The notes under the pieces are model-generated. The model did not search any database. It had not been told where the DNA came from and saw only the letters and a list, made by a program, of their open reading frames with translations. A DNA stretch of 64,000 nucleotides from Amycolatopsis sp. GM8 (GTDB lineage: Bacteria; Actinomycetota; Actinomycetes; Mycobacteriales; Pseudonocardiaceae), in assembly GCF_021653975.1 (NCBI RefSeq), contig NZ_JAJKFK010000010.1:124001-188000 (forward strand), read 5' to 3'. Each line of letters begins with the position of its first letter. The first letter of the stretch is position 1. Below are positions 9,433 through 17,371 of this stretch, one piece after another. Position numbers and translations under genes: made by a program.

Positions 9433-9571
9433 GCCTGCCCTTTCAGCAGAGTATCCACAATGGACGCAAATGGTGAATTCGAAACTAGTCCAGGGAAAAC
9501 TCCCGCCGGGTTAACGAGAGCCGAACAGTCGCATCGTGAAGCAGGTCGCAGCGAACGATTCGACTCGCGAA
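9433..9571. other. Intergenic region: importer-operon promoter and P450 3' end
   Basis: This is a locally AT-richer stretch between the end of the P450 gene and the first gene of the ABC importer operon, both on the minus strand. It should hold the importer promoter and any sugar-responsive operator. I see no strong palindrome and no clear terminator. Confidence 0.4.
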
Positions 9572-10795
9572 TCAATCCGGGCGGATCCCGCTGTGCCGCA
9601 CGGTCAGGTGCTGGATCCCGCGCAGGTTCACGTTGGAGCGGTAGCTCAGCGAACCCGGCTCCAGCACCGGGTCGATCACGCGGGTCGCGAAGGCGGACAG
9701 CGCGGCCGCCCCTTCGGCCCGGCCGAGTGCCGCGGCCAGGCAGAAGTGCGCGCCCGCGGAGAACGCGAGGTGGTCGGCCGCGCCGCGCCCGACGTCGAAC
9801 CGCTCGGCGTCGGGGTAGTGCTCGGGATCGCGGTTCGCCGAAGCCAATAGCACCAACATGGCCGTGCCGGGCGTGATGTGCATCCCGTTGACGTCCATGT
9901 CTTTCGTAGCGATCCGCATGACGAACTGGATCGGCGCGTCGTAGCGCAGCGACTCGTCGGCGGCGCTCATGCCGAGTCCGGGCTCGGCGCGGAGCCGGGC
10001 CAGCTCGTCCGGGTTGCGGGTCAGCGCGAGCACCCCGTTCGCGATCATGTTCGCGGTCGTCTCGTGCCCGGCGACCATCAGCAGCACCGAGGTGGCGAGC
10101 AGCTCGCCCTCGGTCAGCATCTCGCCCTGCTCCTCGACCTGGATCAGCCGGGACAGCAGATCTTCGCCGAGGTTGCCGCGGCGGCGCGCGATCAGGTCCT
10201 TCAGGTAGTCCTGCAGCTCGTTGCGAGCGCCTTCGGCGTCGTCGAGATCGTTGTTGGGCACCACCATGCTGAAGTCCAGGACGCGGCCGAGCCGCCGCGC
10301 GGCCGGCTCGAAGTCGCCGTACTCCTCGACCGGGATGCCCAGCAGCAGGCACATGATCCGGACCGGCAGCGGCAGGGCGAAGTCGCGGACCACGTCGAAC
10401 TCGGTGCGGCCGCTCAGGTTCTCCAGCAGCTCGGCGATGATCTCGTGGATCTGGGGCTCCACGCTCGCCACGACGCGCGGGGTGAACGCCTTCGACACGA
10501 GCCTACGGATGCGGGTGTGCGACGGCGGGTCGAGGAACAGCAAGGATTCCGGCCGGTCCGGGTGGTTGCGGCCGAGCCGCGACAGCTTAGGGTCGTTGCG
10601 GACGGAGGGATCGCGCAGCACCCGCTGGGCGTCGGCATACCGGGCGATGACGACCAGATCGCCGTTCTTGGCGACCAGTGGCGTCTCCGCACGAAGTTCG
10701 CGAAGCAGGGCGTAGGGATTCGGTCGGGATTCGGGAGCGAAGAGCTCCGCCAGCGCCGACTCGGCGTCACGCCGGCTGGCAACCGTGGTCGTCAT
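9572..10795 (-). CDS. Cytochrome P450
   Basis: A 407-residue soluble bacterial P450 (typical 400-410), a haem monooxygenase that needs ferredoxin and reductase partners, not encoded nearby. The I-helix motif VAGHETTA is near residue 240, the K-helix ExxR (ESLR) near 280 and the haem-ligand loop FSAGAHFCLA with Cys at about 352. The residue two after the Cys is Ala rather than the common Gly. ATG 10795 is chosen because of a strong AAGGAG site 9 nt upstream; the in-frame extension to 11092 runs through the AT-richer control region and is not coding-like. It is divergent from a LysR regulator, a common control arrangement. Confidence 0.93.
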   Translation of the reverse strand: MTTTVASRRDAESALAELFAPESRPNPYALLRELRAETPLVAKNGDLVVIARYADAQRVLRDPSVRNDPKLSRLGRNHPDRPESLLFLDPPSHTRIRRLVSKAFTPRVVASVEPQIHEIIAELLENLSGRTEFDVVRDFALPLPVRIMCLLLGIPVEEYGDFEPAARRLGRVLDFSMVVPNNDLDDAEGARNELQDYLKDLIARRRGNLGEDLLSRLIQVEEQGEMLTEGELLATSVLLMVAGHETTANMIANGVLALTRNPDELARLRAEPGLGMSAADESLRYDAPIQFVMRIATKDMDVNGMHITPGTAMLVLLASANRDPEHYPDAERFDVGRGAADHLAFSAGAHFCLAAALGRAEGAAALSAFATRVIDPVLEPGSLSYRSNVNLRGIQHLTVRHSGIRPD

Positions 10796-10963
10796 TTGGA
10801 CTACTCCTTGTACAGGTGTGGAATCGCTGGAAACAGCCATTTCTTTCACCGGCAACGCGGAACGCGGAACTTCTGTCGAATTTCGAACGGCAGCCGGATG
10901 ATGCCGTTCACCTCGCCAAAAGCGTTCCACCAGGCCGCCCGGCGCGGCAACAGGAAACAAACT

Positions 10964-10973
10964 ATTGATCAAT
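10964..10973. promoter_or_regulatory. Palindrome in P450/lysR divergent region
   Basis: A perfect 10-bp palindrome ATTGATCAAT lies in the 432-bp region between the divergent P450 and LysR-type genes, in one of the few AT-rich patches. LysR-type regulators often bind dyads of this kind next to the promoter they control. Assignment to this regulator is an inference. Confidence 0.4.
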
Positions 10974-11031
10974 TTCCGTCCGATATGGATGATTCCAGCA
11001 CATTGCCACCCGGCGGCTTTTCCGGCGAATT

Positions 11032-11046
11032 CGTCCATAGTGGACG
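11032..11046. promoter_or_regulatory. Inverted repeat in P450/lysR divergent region
   Basis: CGTCCA and TGGACG face each other around a TAG spacer, about 180 bp upstream of the lysR start. Together with the 10964 palindrome it is a candidate operator for the P450/lysR pair. A related GTGGAC/GTCCAC dyad occurs after the lysR stop. Confidence 0.35.
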
Positions 11047-11227
11047 GTGGTGCGCCCGTCGGCTGATGTTGCCACGTTGTTACGGCACGCACGGCCGGGT
11101 GGCAAGAGTTCGGACAACGCTCATCTGCGCTTCATGGTCAGGTTCCGGGAAGACGCGAGGCCCCGCTATACATGTCGTGTCGAACATGTCAGGTCGAGTC
11201 CCGACCCACAGGCGAGGCGCGCGAACC

Positions 11228-12139
11228 ATGGAGACAAGGCATATCGAGGCTTTTCTCGCCGTCGCGGACGAGCTGCACTTCGGCCGGGCCGCCGCGCGGC
11301 TCCACCTCACGCAACCGTCGGTGAGCCAGCAGCTCAAGCGCCTGGAACGGCATCTCGGCGTGGAGCTGGTGTCCCGGTCGTCCCGGGTGGTCCAGCTCAC
11401 CCCGGCCGGCAAGGCATTCCGCGCCGACGCGCAGCGGATCCTCGGCGAGGTGCACCGGGCGACCAGCACGGCCCGCGAGATCGCCGCGGGACGCGTCGGC
11501 AATATCAGCATCGGCTTCAACGGCCGGGCGGGCCAGCTCATCATGCCTCGCTCGCTCGCGCAGCTGCATGCGAGCTATCCCAACATCACCACCAGGCTCA
11601 GTTCCGGGCGCTCCGGCCCGCAGCTCGCCGCGCTCGCCCGCGGAGAGCTCGATGTGGGGCTGCTCTACGGCCGCGGGTCGAACGGCGACGGGCCGCTGCT
11701 GTCCCGGCAGCTCGTGCCGATGCGCATCGGCGCGCTCGTCGGGCACGGGCACATGTGGGCCAACCGGTCCTCGATCGCCATCCGTGAGCTCGCCGAGCTG
11801 CCGTGCGTGATGTTCCAGCGCGACGAAAGTCCCGCGATGTACGACGCCATCATGGCCGCCGCCGAGCGGGCCGGGGTGTTCCCGCGGATCGTGGAGTACA
11901 TGAACGACTCGGTGTCCACGGAGATCATCGTGGCCGCCCGGCCGTATGTCGGCTTCGCCTCCTTCGTCAGCATCGACGAGCCGCGGTCGATGGGGCTCAA
12001 GGTGGTGCCGCTGGTCGATCCCGAGCCGGTGGTGGACCTGCAGGCCGCCTGGCGCGTCGACAGCGCGAACGAGGCGGTGCAGGCTTTCCTGGAAAGCCTT
12101 GACGCGACGAGGAAGTACCTGCAGTCTACAGTGGACTGA
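11228..12139 (+). CDS. LysR family transcriptional regulator
   Basis: A 303-residue LysR-type regulator. The N-terminal winged helix-turn-helix is clear (HIEAFLAVADELHFGRAAARL and the recognition part TQPSVSQQLKRLERHLG, residues ~5-45), followed by the linker helix and an effector-binding domain of periplasmic-binding-protein fold. ATG 11228 gives the standard METRHIEAF start. It is divergent from the P450 gene and followed after 96 bp by an MFS exporter, so it probably controls one or both in response to a small molecule (inference). Confidence 0.92.
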   Translation: METRHIEAFLAVADELHFGRAAARLHLTQPSVSQQLKRLERHLGVELVSRSSRVVQLTPAGKAFRADAQRILGEVHRATSTAREIAAGRVGNISIGFNGRAGQLIMPRSLAQLHASYPNITTRLSSGRSGPQLAALARGELDVGLLYGRGSNGDGPLLSRQLVPMRIGALVGHGHMWANRSSIAIRELAELPCVMFQRDESPAMYDAIMAAAERAGVFPRIVEYMNDSVSTEIIVAARPYVGFASFVSIDEPRSMGLKVVPLVDPEPVVDLQAAWRVDSANEAVQAFLESLDATRKYLQSTVD

Positions 12140-12157
12140 ACCGTCCACATGGGACGG
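12131..12157. promoter_or_regulatory. Overlapping dyads between lysR and MFS gene
   Basis: GTGGAC (12131-12136) and GTCCAC (12143-12148) form one dyad, and CCGTCC (12141-12146) with GGACGG (12152-12157) forms a second that overlaps it. No T-run follows, so it is either a weak terminator for lysR or an operator for the MFS gene. The same hexamer dyad type occurs upstream of lysR at 11032. Confidence 0.4.
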
Positions 12158-12222
12158 ATTGGCATCGGTTATGGCTGGAGTCCGTTCGGAAATGGATCGC
12201 CCGGCCGGGCCGGCGCCGCCGT

Positions 12223-12228
12223 TACCGT
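12223..12228 (+). promoter_or_regulatory. Putative leaderless -10 box (TACCGT) for MFS gene
   Basis: TACCGT fits the actinobacterial TANNNT -10 pattern and ends 7 nt before ATG 12236, which would place the transcription start at or next to the start codon. Confidence 0.4.
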
Positions 12229-12235
12229 GAACGCC

Positions 12236-13438
12236 ATGCCGTCCGAGACGATCGCCGCGTCCTCGCGTGCGACTGCCCGCTGGGTGCCGGTGGTCATCCT
12301 GGCGCTGGGCGCGTTCTGCGCGGGCACCGACAACTATCTGGTCGCCGGCGTGCTGTTCCCGATGGCGCACGATCTGCGCATGTCCGTCGCCGGCGCCGGG
12401 CTTTTCGTCACCGCCTATTCGCTGGCCTACGCCCTCGGCTCGCCGGCGGTGATGACGCTGGTGCGGGTGCGCTCGCCGCGGCGGTTGCTGCTGGTCTCGA
12501 TCGCGCTGTTCGTCGTCGTCAACGTGCTGGCGGCGGCCGCCTGGGCGCCGTGGGTGATGGCTGTGGCGCGGATCGCGGCCGGCTGCGTCGCCGGCCTGTA
12601 CGTCCCGCTGGCCGGGGCCGCGGCGGCGGGGATGGTGCCGGCGGACCGGCGGGGCCGGGCGCTGGCGATGATCATGGGCGGGATCTCGATCGCCACCCTG
12701 GCCGGGGTGCCACTGGGGGTGTGGATCACCAGCCTGTCGTCGTGGCGGATGGCGTTCGTGTTCGTGGCCGCGGTCGCGGTGGTGGCCACCATCGGTGTCG
12801 CGCTGAGCGTGCCGGCGGGTGGCGCCACGCCCGCGGTTTCCTTGCGGGAGCGGGTCGCGCCGCTCCGCCGCCCGGACGTCCTGCTGGGGCTGGCGGTGAC
12901 CGTCGCGGGCATGACGGCCGGTCTGATGGTCTATACCTACGTTGGCCCGATCTTCGCCGCCGCGCCCGCGGTCGGCGCGGGTTTCGTCGGCCTGCTCATC
13001 ATGGCCCACGGGTTCGGCGCGCTGATCGGGTTGTGGCGCGGCAGCATGCTGGTGGACCGGTTCGGTGCCCGGCCGGTGCTGCTCGGTTGTCTTACCGTGT
13101 TCACGGTGAACCTGGCGCTGCAGCCGCTGGCCGCGCGCTCGCTCGCGTCGGCGATCGTGTTCGTGATCCTGTGGGGTGTGGTCGGCTGGGCGTTCCTGCC
13201 GGCGCAGCAGCACAGCATGATCGCCGACGCGCCGCCGAAGCTGTCGCCGATGTTGTTGTCGCTCAACGGGTCCGCGATGTATCTTGGCGCCGCGCTCGGT
13301 TCGGCTGTCGGCGGGGCGGTGATCGCGGGGCTCGGCGCGGACCACATCTGGCTGTTCGCCACCGCGTTCGCGGCGGTCAGTGTGCTGCTGTCGCTGATCC
13401 GCCACCGCGTGACAACTTTTTCGTCTACTCGCCCGTAA
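12236..13438 (+). CDS. MFS transporter (DHA1-type drug/arabinose efflux family)
   Basis: A 400-residue major facilitator with about twelve hydrophobic helices. The loop between helices 2 and 3 (VMTLVRVRSPRRLLLVSIALF) matches the MFS motif A region, and FLPAQQHSMIAD fits the AraJ/DHA1 subgroup that exports drugs or sugars. ATG 12236 is chosen because it starts MPSETIAASSRATARWVP just before the first helix and has a TANNNT box 7 nt upstream; the in-frame extension to 12149 overlaps the dyad region. It lies in the same direction as lysR and may be part of that regulon. Confidence 0.88.
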   Translation: MPSETIAASSRATARWVPVVILALGAFCAGTDNYLVAGVLFPMAHDLRMSVAGAGLFVTAYSLAYALGSPAVMTLVRVRSPRRLLLVSIALFVVVNVLAAAAWAPWVMAVARIAAGCVAGLYVPLAGAAAAGMVPADRRGRALAMIMGGISIATLAGVPLGVWITSLSSWRMAFVFVAAVAVVATIGVALSVPAGGATPAVSLRERVAPLRRPDVLLGLAVTVAGMTAGLMVYTYVGPIFAAAPAVGAGFVGLLIMAHGFGALIGLWRGSMLVDRFGARPVLLGCLTVFTVNLALQPLAARSLASAIVFVILWGVVGWAFLPAQQHSMIADAPPKLSPMLLSLNGSAMYLGAALGSAVGGAVIAGLGADHIWLFATAFAAVSVLLSLIRHRVTTFSSTRP

Positions 13439-13446
13439 CAGCTTGC

Positions 13447-13944
13447 GTGAAAGCAAGAACGCTCCTGGGTTTCCTCGCCCTGGCGTCGGTGACGGCGTGC
13501 GCGCCCGCCCCGGCTGTACCGCCTCCGGTGCCCGTTGTCCCGTCACCCGTTCAGCCCGCGCCGTCCACGCCGGAACCGGTGACTCCGCCGCCTCCGCCGT
13601 GCGCCGCGCCGGTAACCGCGTGCGTGAGCCTTTCGCGCAAACTGGCTTGGTTGCTGCGCGACGGCGCGGTGACCGACGGGCCGGTACGCATCGAACCCGG
13701 CGGGCCGGAAATGCCGACCCCGGTTGGTCTCTTCCACGTCGAGTGGAAGGATCGTGAGCACTATAGTAGTGAGTACAACGATGACCCGATGCCGAACTCG
13801 GTGTTCTTCGCTGCCGGTGGCATCGCCTTCCACGCCGGCAGCCTCGAAAAGTCCTCGCACGGCTGCGTGCATTTGTCGGATGCCGATTCGGCGCGGTTTT
13901 TCGATGCGTTGGGGGTCGGTGCCCGGGTGCAGGTTGTGGCGTGA
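13447..13944 (+). CDS. L,D-transpeptidase-like (YkuD) lipoprotein
   Basis: A 165-residue secreted protein. GTG 13447 starts MKARTLLGFLALASVTAC, a lipoprotein signal with lipobox VTAC (Cys at 18), followed by a Pro-rich linker (residues ~19-50) and a small YkuD-type domain. The catalytic motif appears as SSHGCVHLS near residue 138, with the active Cys; the upstream His of the family is visible as IAFHAGS. These enzymes make 3-3 cross-links or attach proteins to peptidoglycan. The domain is short compared with the usual ~130-residue YkuD fold, so activity is probable but unproven. The gene begins 8 nt after the MFS stop without a clear ribosome site. Confidence 0.8.
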   Translation: MKARTLLGFLALASVTACAPAPAVPPPVPVVPSPVQPAPSTPEPVTPPPPPCAAPVTACVSLSRKLAWLLRDGAVTDGPVRIEPGGPEMPTPVGLFHVEWKDREHYSSEYNDDPMPNSVFFAAGGIAFHAGSLEKSSHGCVHLSDADSARFFDALGVGARVQVVA

Positions 13945-13979
13945 GGGTGGGGCGGGCGCTGGGCGGTGCTCGCCGAATT

Positions 13980-14015
13980 CCTCCCACGCAGGCGCGGGAG
14001 GGGCGGTTTTGTCTT
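13980..14015 (+). terminator. Rho-independent-like terminator after L,D-transpeptidase gene
   Basis: CCTCCC (13980-13985) pairs with GGGAGG (13996-14001) around a 10-nt loop and is followed within 6 nt by TTTTGTCTTT. It lies 36 nt after the stop codon at 13942-13944. Confidence 0.55.
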
Positions 14016-14030
14016 TAAAAGCTGAGGGCT

Positions 14031-14253
14031 TGGGTTGTCATCCCGTCGCCTGAAACCGAAACCATCACTTTGAGCCGGGGCCGCAACCTACAAACACAAC
14101 CGGCGGCCGACAAGACCAACCTTGCGGCCCCGGAGCAAAGTGATACATCAAACCGCAGGCGACGGGATGACAACCCACCCCGACCACCCACCCAACGCAA
14201 GATCCCCTCGGGCCCCCATCATCCCGGAGCCAGCCCGTCCGGCGAGGACATCT
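14031..14253 (-). repeat. Dispersed hairpin element, copy A
   Basis: A long interrupted hairpin. A 22-bp perfect outer stem is formed by 14031-14052 and 14156-14177 (core GTCATCCCGTCGCCTG). An inner 23-nt stem joins 14064-14086 to 14122-14144 with two mismatches (ends ATCACTTT and GCCGCAA). The flank 14200-14253 is also shared with copy B at 38552-38776, which lies in the opposite orientation. Short reading frames inside it are by-products of the repeat. No gene is seen between 13945 and 14425 apart from the terminator and this element. Confidence 0.8.
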
Positions 14254-14412
14254 CTTGATCTTGAAATCGGCCAGTAGCTCCATCAACCGTCACCATCACT
14301 CCACAGGAGGCCGGGCTGGCGTCCGACACGGCCTACGCCGACGCGACACCGTTCTGGCGCCCAGCCGGATACGTCGCCCTTTCGGTCGTGTCCAAGGTGG
14401 ACGGTGGGATGT

Positions 14413-14418
14413 TACAGT
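14413..14418 (+). promoter_or_regulatory. Putative leaderless -10 box (TACAGT) for DUF1304 gene
   Basis: TACAGT ends 7 nt before GTG 14426. This spacing decides between the two possible GTG starts (14417 and 14426) in favour of 14426, because 14417 overlaps the box. Confidence 0.45.
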
Positions 14419-14425
14419 GCCGCCC

Positions 14426-14812
14426 GTGATCACGGTCGGTTATGTTTTCGCGGCGCTCGCCGCGCTCCTGCACGTCTACATTTTCGTCCTCGAGTCCGTG
14501 CTGTGGACGAAACCGCGGGCGCGGCGGGTCTTCGGGACGACCGCCGAGGAGGCCATCGCCACCCAGGAGCTGGCCCTCAACCAGGGCTTTTACAACCTGT
14601 TCCTGGCTTTCGTGGCGGCGGCCGGCGTGGTCGCACTGGCGCGTGACTACATCGGCATCGGTGCGGCGCTCGTCTACGCCGGCGCGGGCAGCATGCTCCT
14701 GGCCGCCTTGGTGCTGCTGGTGACCTCACCCGGCAAAGCCAGGTCGGCCGCCACCCAGGGCACCTTGCCGCTGCTCTCGGTCCTGTTCCTCAGTCTCGGC
14801 CTGTATGCCTGA
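14426..14812 (+). CDS. DUF1304 family membrane protein
   Basis: A 128-residue integral membrane protein with four hydrophobic segments. The start (ITVGYVFAALAALLHVYIFVLESVLW) and NQGFYNLFLAF are the conserved features of DUF1304, a small family of unknown function. The gene stands alone, with the hairpin repeat upstream and a convergent aldo/keto reductase 2 nt downstream. GTG 14426 is preferred on promoter spacing; GTG 14417 would add three residues. Confidence 0.82.
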   Translation: MITVGYVFAALAALLHVYIFVLESVLWTKPRARRVFGTTAEEAIATQELALNQGFYNLFLAFVAAAGVVALARDYIGIGAALVYAGAGSMLLAALVLLVTSPGKARSAATQGTLPLLSVLFLSLGLYA

Positions 14813-14814
14813 GC

Positions 14815-15912
14815 TCACGCGGTCCAGTTCCGCACCGGCGGCTGGTATCCGGCCGGTTTGTCACCAACCTTCGCGCCGGGGTTGATGATCCAGCCCTGGT
14901 AGTCCGGCGTGAACATCCGGTAAACCGACTCCGGCACCGGGGCGGCGGCCCCGTCGAGTTCCGCGCGCAGTCCGGCGGGAATTTCGAAGTCGAGTGCCGC
15001 CAGCGTCGTGTCGAGCTGGTTCGCGCTGCTGGCCCCGACGATCGCCGACGCGATACCGGGCTGGGTGGCGGCCCAGTTGATCGCGACCTGGGCCATCGTC
15101 ACGTCCAGCTCCTCCGCGACCCGTTGCAGGGTGCCGAGTAGCCGCCAGTCCGCGTCTGTCCACTTGCGACTCGGATTGTCCGGCAGGCTGAGCCTGCCGT
15201 CCCCGGTCAGGCCTTGCTCGGTGTAACGGTATTTGCCGGACAGGAACCCGCCGCCGAGCGGGCTCCACGCCGAGATGCCCAGCCCCAGGTGCTGCGCCAT
15301 CGGGACGTGCTCGGTCTCGATGGCCCGCTCGGCGAGGGAATAGGGGAGCTGCAGGTTGATCATGGGCGCCAGCGCGTGCGCCTCCGCGTACGTCTGCGCC
15401 CGCGCGGCGTACCAGCTGGGCACATCGGACAGTCCCGGGTACCGGATCTTGCCCGCCCGCACCAGATCATCGAAGGTCTGGACCACTTCTTCGGCCGGGG
15501 TGATGCGGTCCCAGGTGTGGAGCAGGAACAGGTCGACGTAGTCGGTGCGCAGCCGCCTAAGTGACGCTTCGAGCGCGCGGATCAGGTGCTTGCGGCCGTT
15601 GCCCCCGGCGTTGGGATCCCCGGGATCCACGCTGTTGGTGAACTTCGTGGTGAGCACCAGCCGGTCGCGCACGCCGGCCTCCGCGATGAGCCGGCCGAGG
15701 ATCGTCTCGCTCTCACCCGCGGTGTAAAAGTCCGCGGTGTCAACGAAGTTGCCGCCCCCGTCCAGGTACCGGCGGAAGATGGGGCGGCTCTCGTCCTCGG
15801 TCTTTCCGTACGAGGCATGGAATCCGCTGGTGCCGAAGTTCATCGTGCCCAGCGCCAGCCGGCTCACGCGCAGCCCCGAACGGCCCAGCAAGTAGTACTG
15901 ATCCAGTGACAT
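14815..15912 (-). CDS. Aldo/keto reductase
   Basis: A 365-residue NADPH-dependent oxidoreductase of the AKR superfamily (YajO/Tas-like length). The catalytic residues are visible: Asp and Tyr in NFVDTADFYTAG, Lys in LVLTTKF and His in LFLLHTWD. The cofactor region is SAIVGASSANQLDTTL near the C-terminus. ATG 15912 begins MSLDQYYLLGRSGLRVSRLALGT, the usual first strand of the barrel. It is divergent from the phthalate-decarboxylase-like gene across a 108-bp region with dyads, so the two may be co-regulated. The physiological carbonyl substrate is unknown. Confidence 0.9.
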   Translation of the reverse strand: MSLDQYYLLGRSGLRVSRLALGTMNFGTSGFHASYGKTEDESRPIFRRYLDGGGNFVDTADFYTAGESETILGRLIAEAGVRDRLVLTTKFTNSVDPGDPNAGGNGRKHLIRALEASLRRLRTDYVDLFLLHTWDRITPAEEVVQTFDDLVRAGKIRYPGLSDVPSWYAARAQTYAEAHALAPMINLQLPYSLAERAIETEHVPMAQHLGLGISAWSPLGGGFLSGKYRYTEQGLTGDGRLSLPDNPSRKWTDADWRLLGTLQRVAEELDVTMAQVAINWAATQPGIASAIVGASSANQLDTTLAALDFEIPAGLRAELDGAAAPVPESVYRMFTPDYQGWIINPGAKVGDKPAGYQPPVRNWTA

Positions 15913-15983
15913 GACCACCAGCCTGCCGGGCAAAAAATGGACCAGCAAGTCCAGAAAGTGCCAAGAATTGGGCACGATATCGC

Positions 15984-15997
15984 TGACAAAATTGTCA
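15984..15997. promoter_or_regulatory. Operator-like dyad between divergent genes
   Basis: TGACAA-AA-TTGTCA is an inverted repeat centred 30 bp upstream of the start at 16021. A second, looser dyad GTGCC/GGCAC lies at about 15958-15976. The spacing suits a repressor acting on the 16021 promoter and possibly on the divergent reductase gene. No regulator gene is adjacent, so the binder is unknown. Confidence 0.45.
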
Positions 15998-16006
15998 ACG
16001 ATCGAG

Positions 16007-16012
16007 TAGCGT
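16007..16012 (+). promoter_or_regulatory. Putative leaderless -10 box (TAGCGT)
   Basis: TAGCGT ends 8 nt before ATG 16021 and lies just downstream of the TGACAA/TTGTCA dyad. Confidence 0.4.
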
Positions 16013-16020
16013 GCTGGTGC

Positions 16021-16911
16021 ATGGCTGACACGAGCGTGCTCCGGACCGTCCTCGGCGACTACCCGCACACCGCGCCGCTCAAGCGCGGCGAGCTCACCAG
16101 CCCGGCCGTGCGGCTGGAGTTCCACGAAGTTTCGCCTGTGCACAAGGCTTTCGCGCCGATGGTGCGCCAGGAGGCCTACGACTTGTCGGAACTCGCCATC
16201 GTCACCTGCCTGCAGGCGATCGCGTACGGGCGCCCAGTCGTGCTACTGCCCGCCGTCGTCGCGTCGCGGTTCCAGCGCAAATGCCTGCTGGCAACGGCCT
16301 CCCGCGCGGTACCGGCGCCGGAAGAGCTGGCGGGCAAGCGGGTCGGGGTCCGCGCGTTCACCCAGACCACGGGCTTCTGGATCCGCGCGCACCTGGCCGA
16401 GGACTACGGGCTGCGCCTGGGCCGGGTCCGGTGGATCACCCGCGACGGCGCGCATGTCGAGCAGTTCGAGGACCCGCCCTTCGTCGAGCACGGCCTGGGC
16501 GACGACAGCCTGTCCGGCCTGCTGCGCACGGGCGGGATCGACGCCGCGATCTTCGGCAACGACCTGCCCGGCGGGGACGAGTTCGTGCCGGTGATTCCCG
16601 ATGCCGACGAACGAGACCGGGAATGGGCGCGCCGCCACGGTTTCGTGCCGATCAACCACATGGTGGTCGCCGGCATGACGGCCTGCCGCCGTGACCCGGC
16701 CGCCGTCCGCGAGGCCTACACCCTGCTGAAGCGTGCCGACGAAACGGTGGTGCGCACGGGAGACGCGCCGCGGCCCACCCTGTTCGGCTTCGACCGGTTG
16801 CGGCACCCCGTCGAGATGATCATCGACACCTGTTTCGAGCAGGGCCTGCTGCCGCGCAAGCTCACCCTGGACGAGGTCTTCGGTCCCGCGCAGGACGTCC
16901 TCGGCGCTTGA
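16021..16911 (+). CDS. 4,5-dihydroxyphthalate decarboxylase-like / solute-binding-fold protein
   Basis: A 296-residue cytoplasmic protein (no signal peptide or membrane segment) of the periplasmic-binding-protein-like superfamily that includes 4,5-dihydroxyphthalate decarboxylase. The pattern begins LGDYPHTAPLKRGEL, with YDLSELAIVTCLQAIAYGRP and later LAGKRVGVRAFTQTTGFWIRAHLAEDYG typical of the two lobes. It could be a decarboxylase for an aromatic acid or a ligand-binding protein. The divergent aldo/keto reductase suggests a small catabolic unit (inference). The next gene (HIT) starts 14 nt downstream with its own promoter-like box. Confidence 0.72.
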   Translation: MADTSVLRTVLGDYPHTAPLKRGELTSPAVRLEFHEVSPVHKAFAPMVRQEAYDLSELAIVTCLQAIAYGRPVVLLPAVVASRFQRKCLLATASRAVPAPEELAGKRVGVRAFTQTTGFWIRAHLAEDYGLRLGRVRWITRDGAHVEQFEDPPFVEHGLGDDSLSGLLRTGGIDAAIFGNDLPGGDEFVPVIPDADERDREWARRHGFVPINHMVVAGMTACRRDPAAVREAYTLLKRADETVVRTGDAPRPTLFGFDRLRHPVEMIIDTCFEQGLLPRKLTLDEVFGPAQDVLGA

Positions 16912-16912
16912 C

Positions 16913-16918
16913 TAGTCT
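16913..16918 (+). promoter_or_regulatory. Putative leaderless -10 box (TAGTCT) for HIT gene
   Basis: TAGTCT begins right after the previous stop codon and ends 7 nt before ATG 16926. Confidence 0.4.
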
Positions 16919-16925
16919 TCCCGGT

Positions 16926-17282
16926 ATGAGTGAGGCCGAGACGTTGTTCGAGCGGATCATCGCGGGGGAGATCCCCGCAGACGTCGTGTACTCCGACGAC
17001 ACCACGTTCGCGTTCCGCGACATCCGGCCGCAGTCGCGGGTGCACGTGCTGGTGGTCCCGCGCAAGCGGTACCGCAACGTCGCCGAGCTCGCCGCCGCCG
17101 ACCCGCAGCTGCTCGCCGACGTCGTCGCCACCGCCGCGAAGGTCGCTGAACTCGAGGGAATCAAGGACACCGGCTACCGCGTTGTGTTCAACACGGACAG
17201 TGACGCCGGGCAGACCGTCTTCCACGTACACGCGCATGTTCTGGGCGGTGAGCAGCTCGGCCTGTTCGGGCGGTACGAGTAA
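16926..17282 (+). CDS. HIT family protein (histidine triad hydrolase)
   Basis: A 118-residue Hint-branch nucleotide hydrolase. The triad motif FHVHAHVLGG near residues 99-108 carries the catalytic central His. The N-terminal ETLFERIIAGEIPADVVYSDD is typical of YcfF/HinT-type proteins, which cleave adenosine phosphoramidates. ATG 16926 fits the family start. In many actinobacteria a HIT gene sits just before phoH, as here. Confidence 0.92.
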   Translation: MSEAETLFERIIAGEIPADVVYSDDTTFAFRDIRPQSRVHVLVVPRKRYRNVAELAAADPQLLADVVATAAKVAELEGIKDTGYRVVFNTDSDAGQTVFHVHAHVLGGEQLGLFGRYE

Positions 17283-17371
17283 CCACCTGCGATGAAGCGG
17301 GCAGTGCCGCTAGCATCATGGGTAACAGCACCGCCGACTAGCGCACGCGCAGAAAGCAGGCCCGAAAGCAC

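Noticed and set aside
9738-9760. P450 judged inactive because the Gly after the haem Cys is Ala
   Set aside because: The haem Cys, I-helix and ExxR motifs are intact, and this position varies in active bacterial P450s.
11189-13987. 932-codon minus-strand frame across lysR, MFS and transpeptidase genes
   Set aside because: Arg/Gly/Pro-rich shadow without motifs, and it covers three well-supported genes of the other strand.
14070-14258. Small proteins encoded in the hairpin element (also 38464-38817 minus strand)
   Set aside because: The frames share RNRRRRDD-like peptides only because the repeat DNA is shared; stems, not codons, are conserved.
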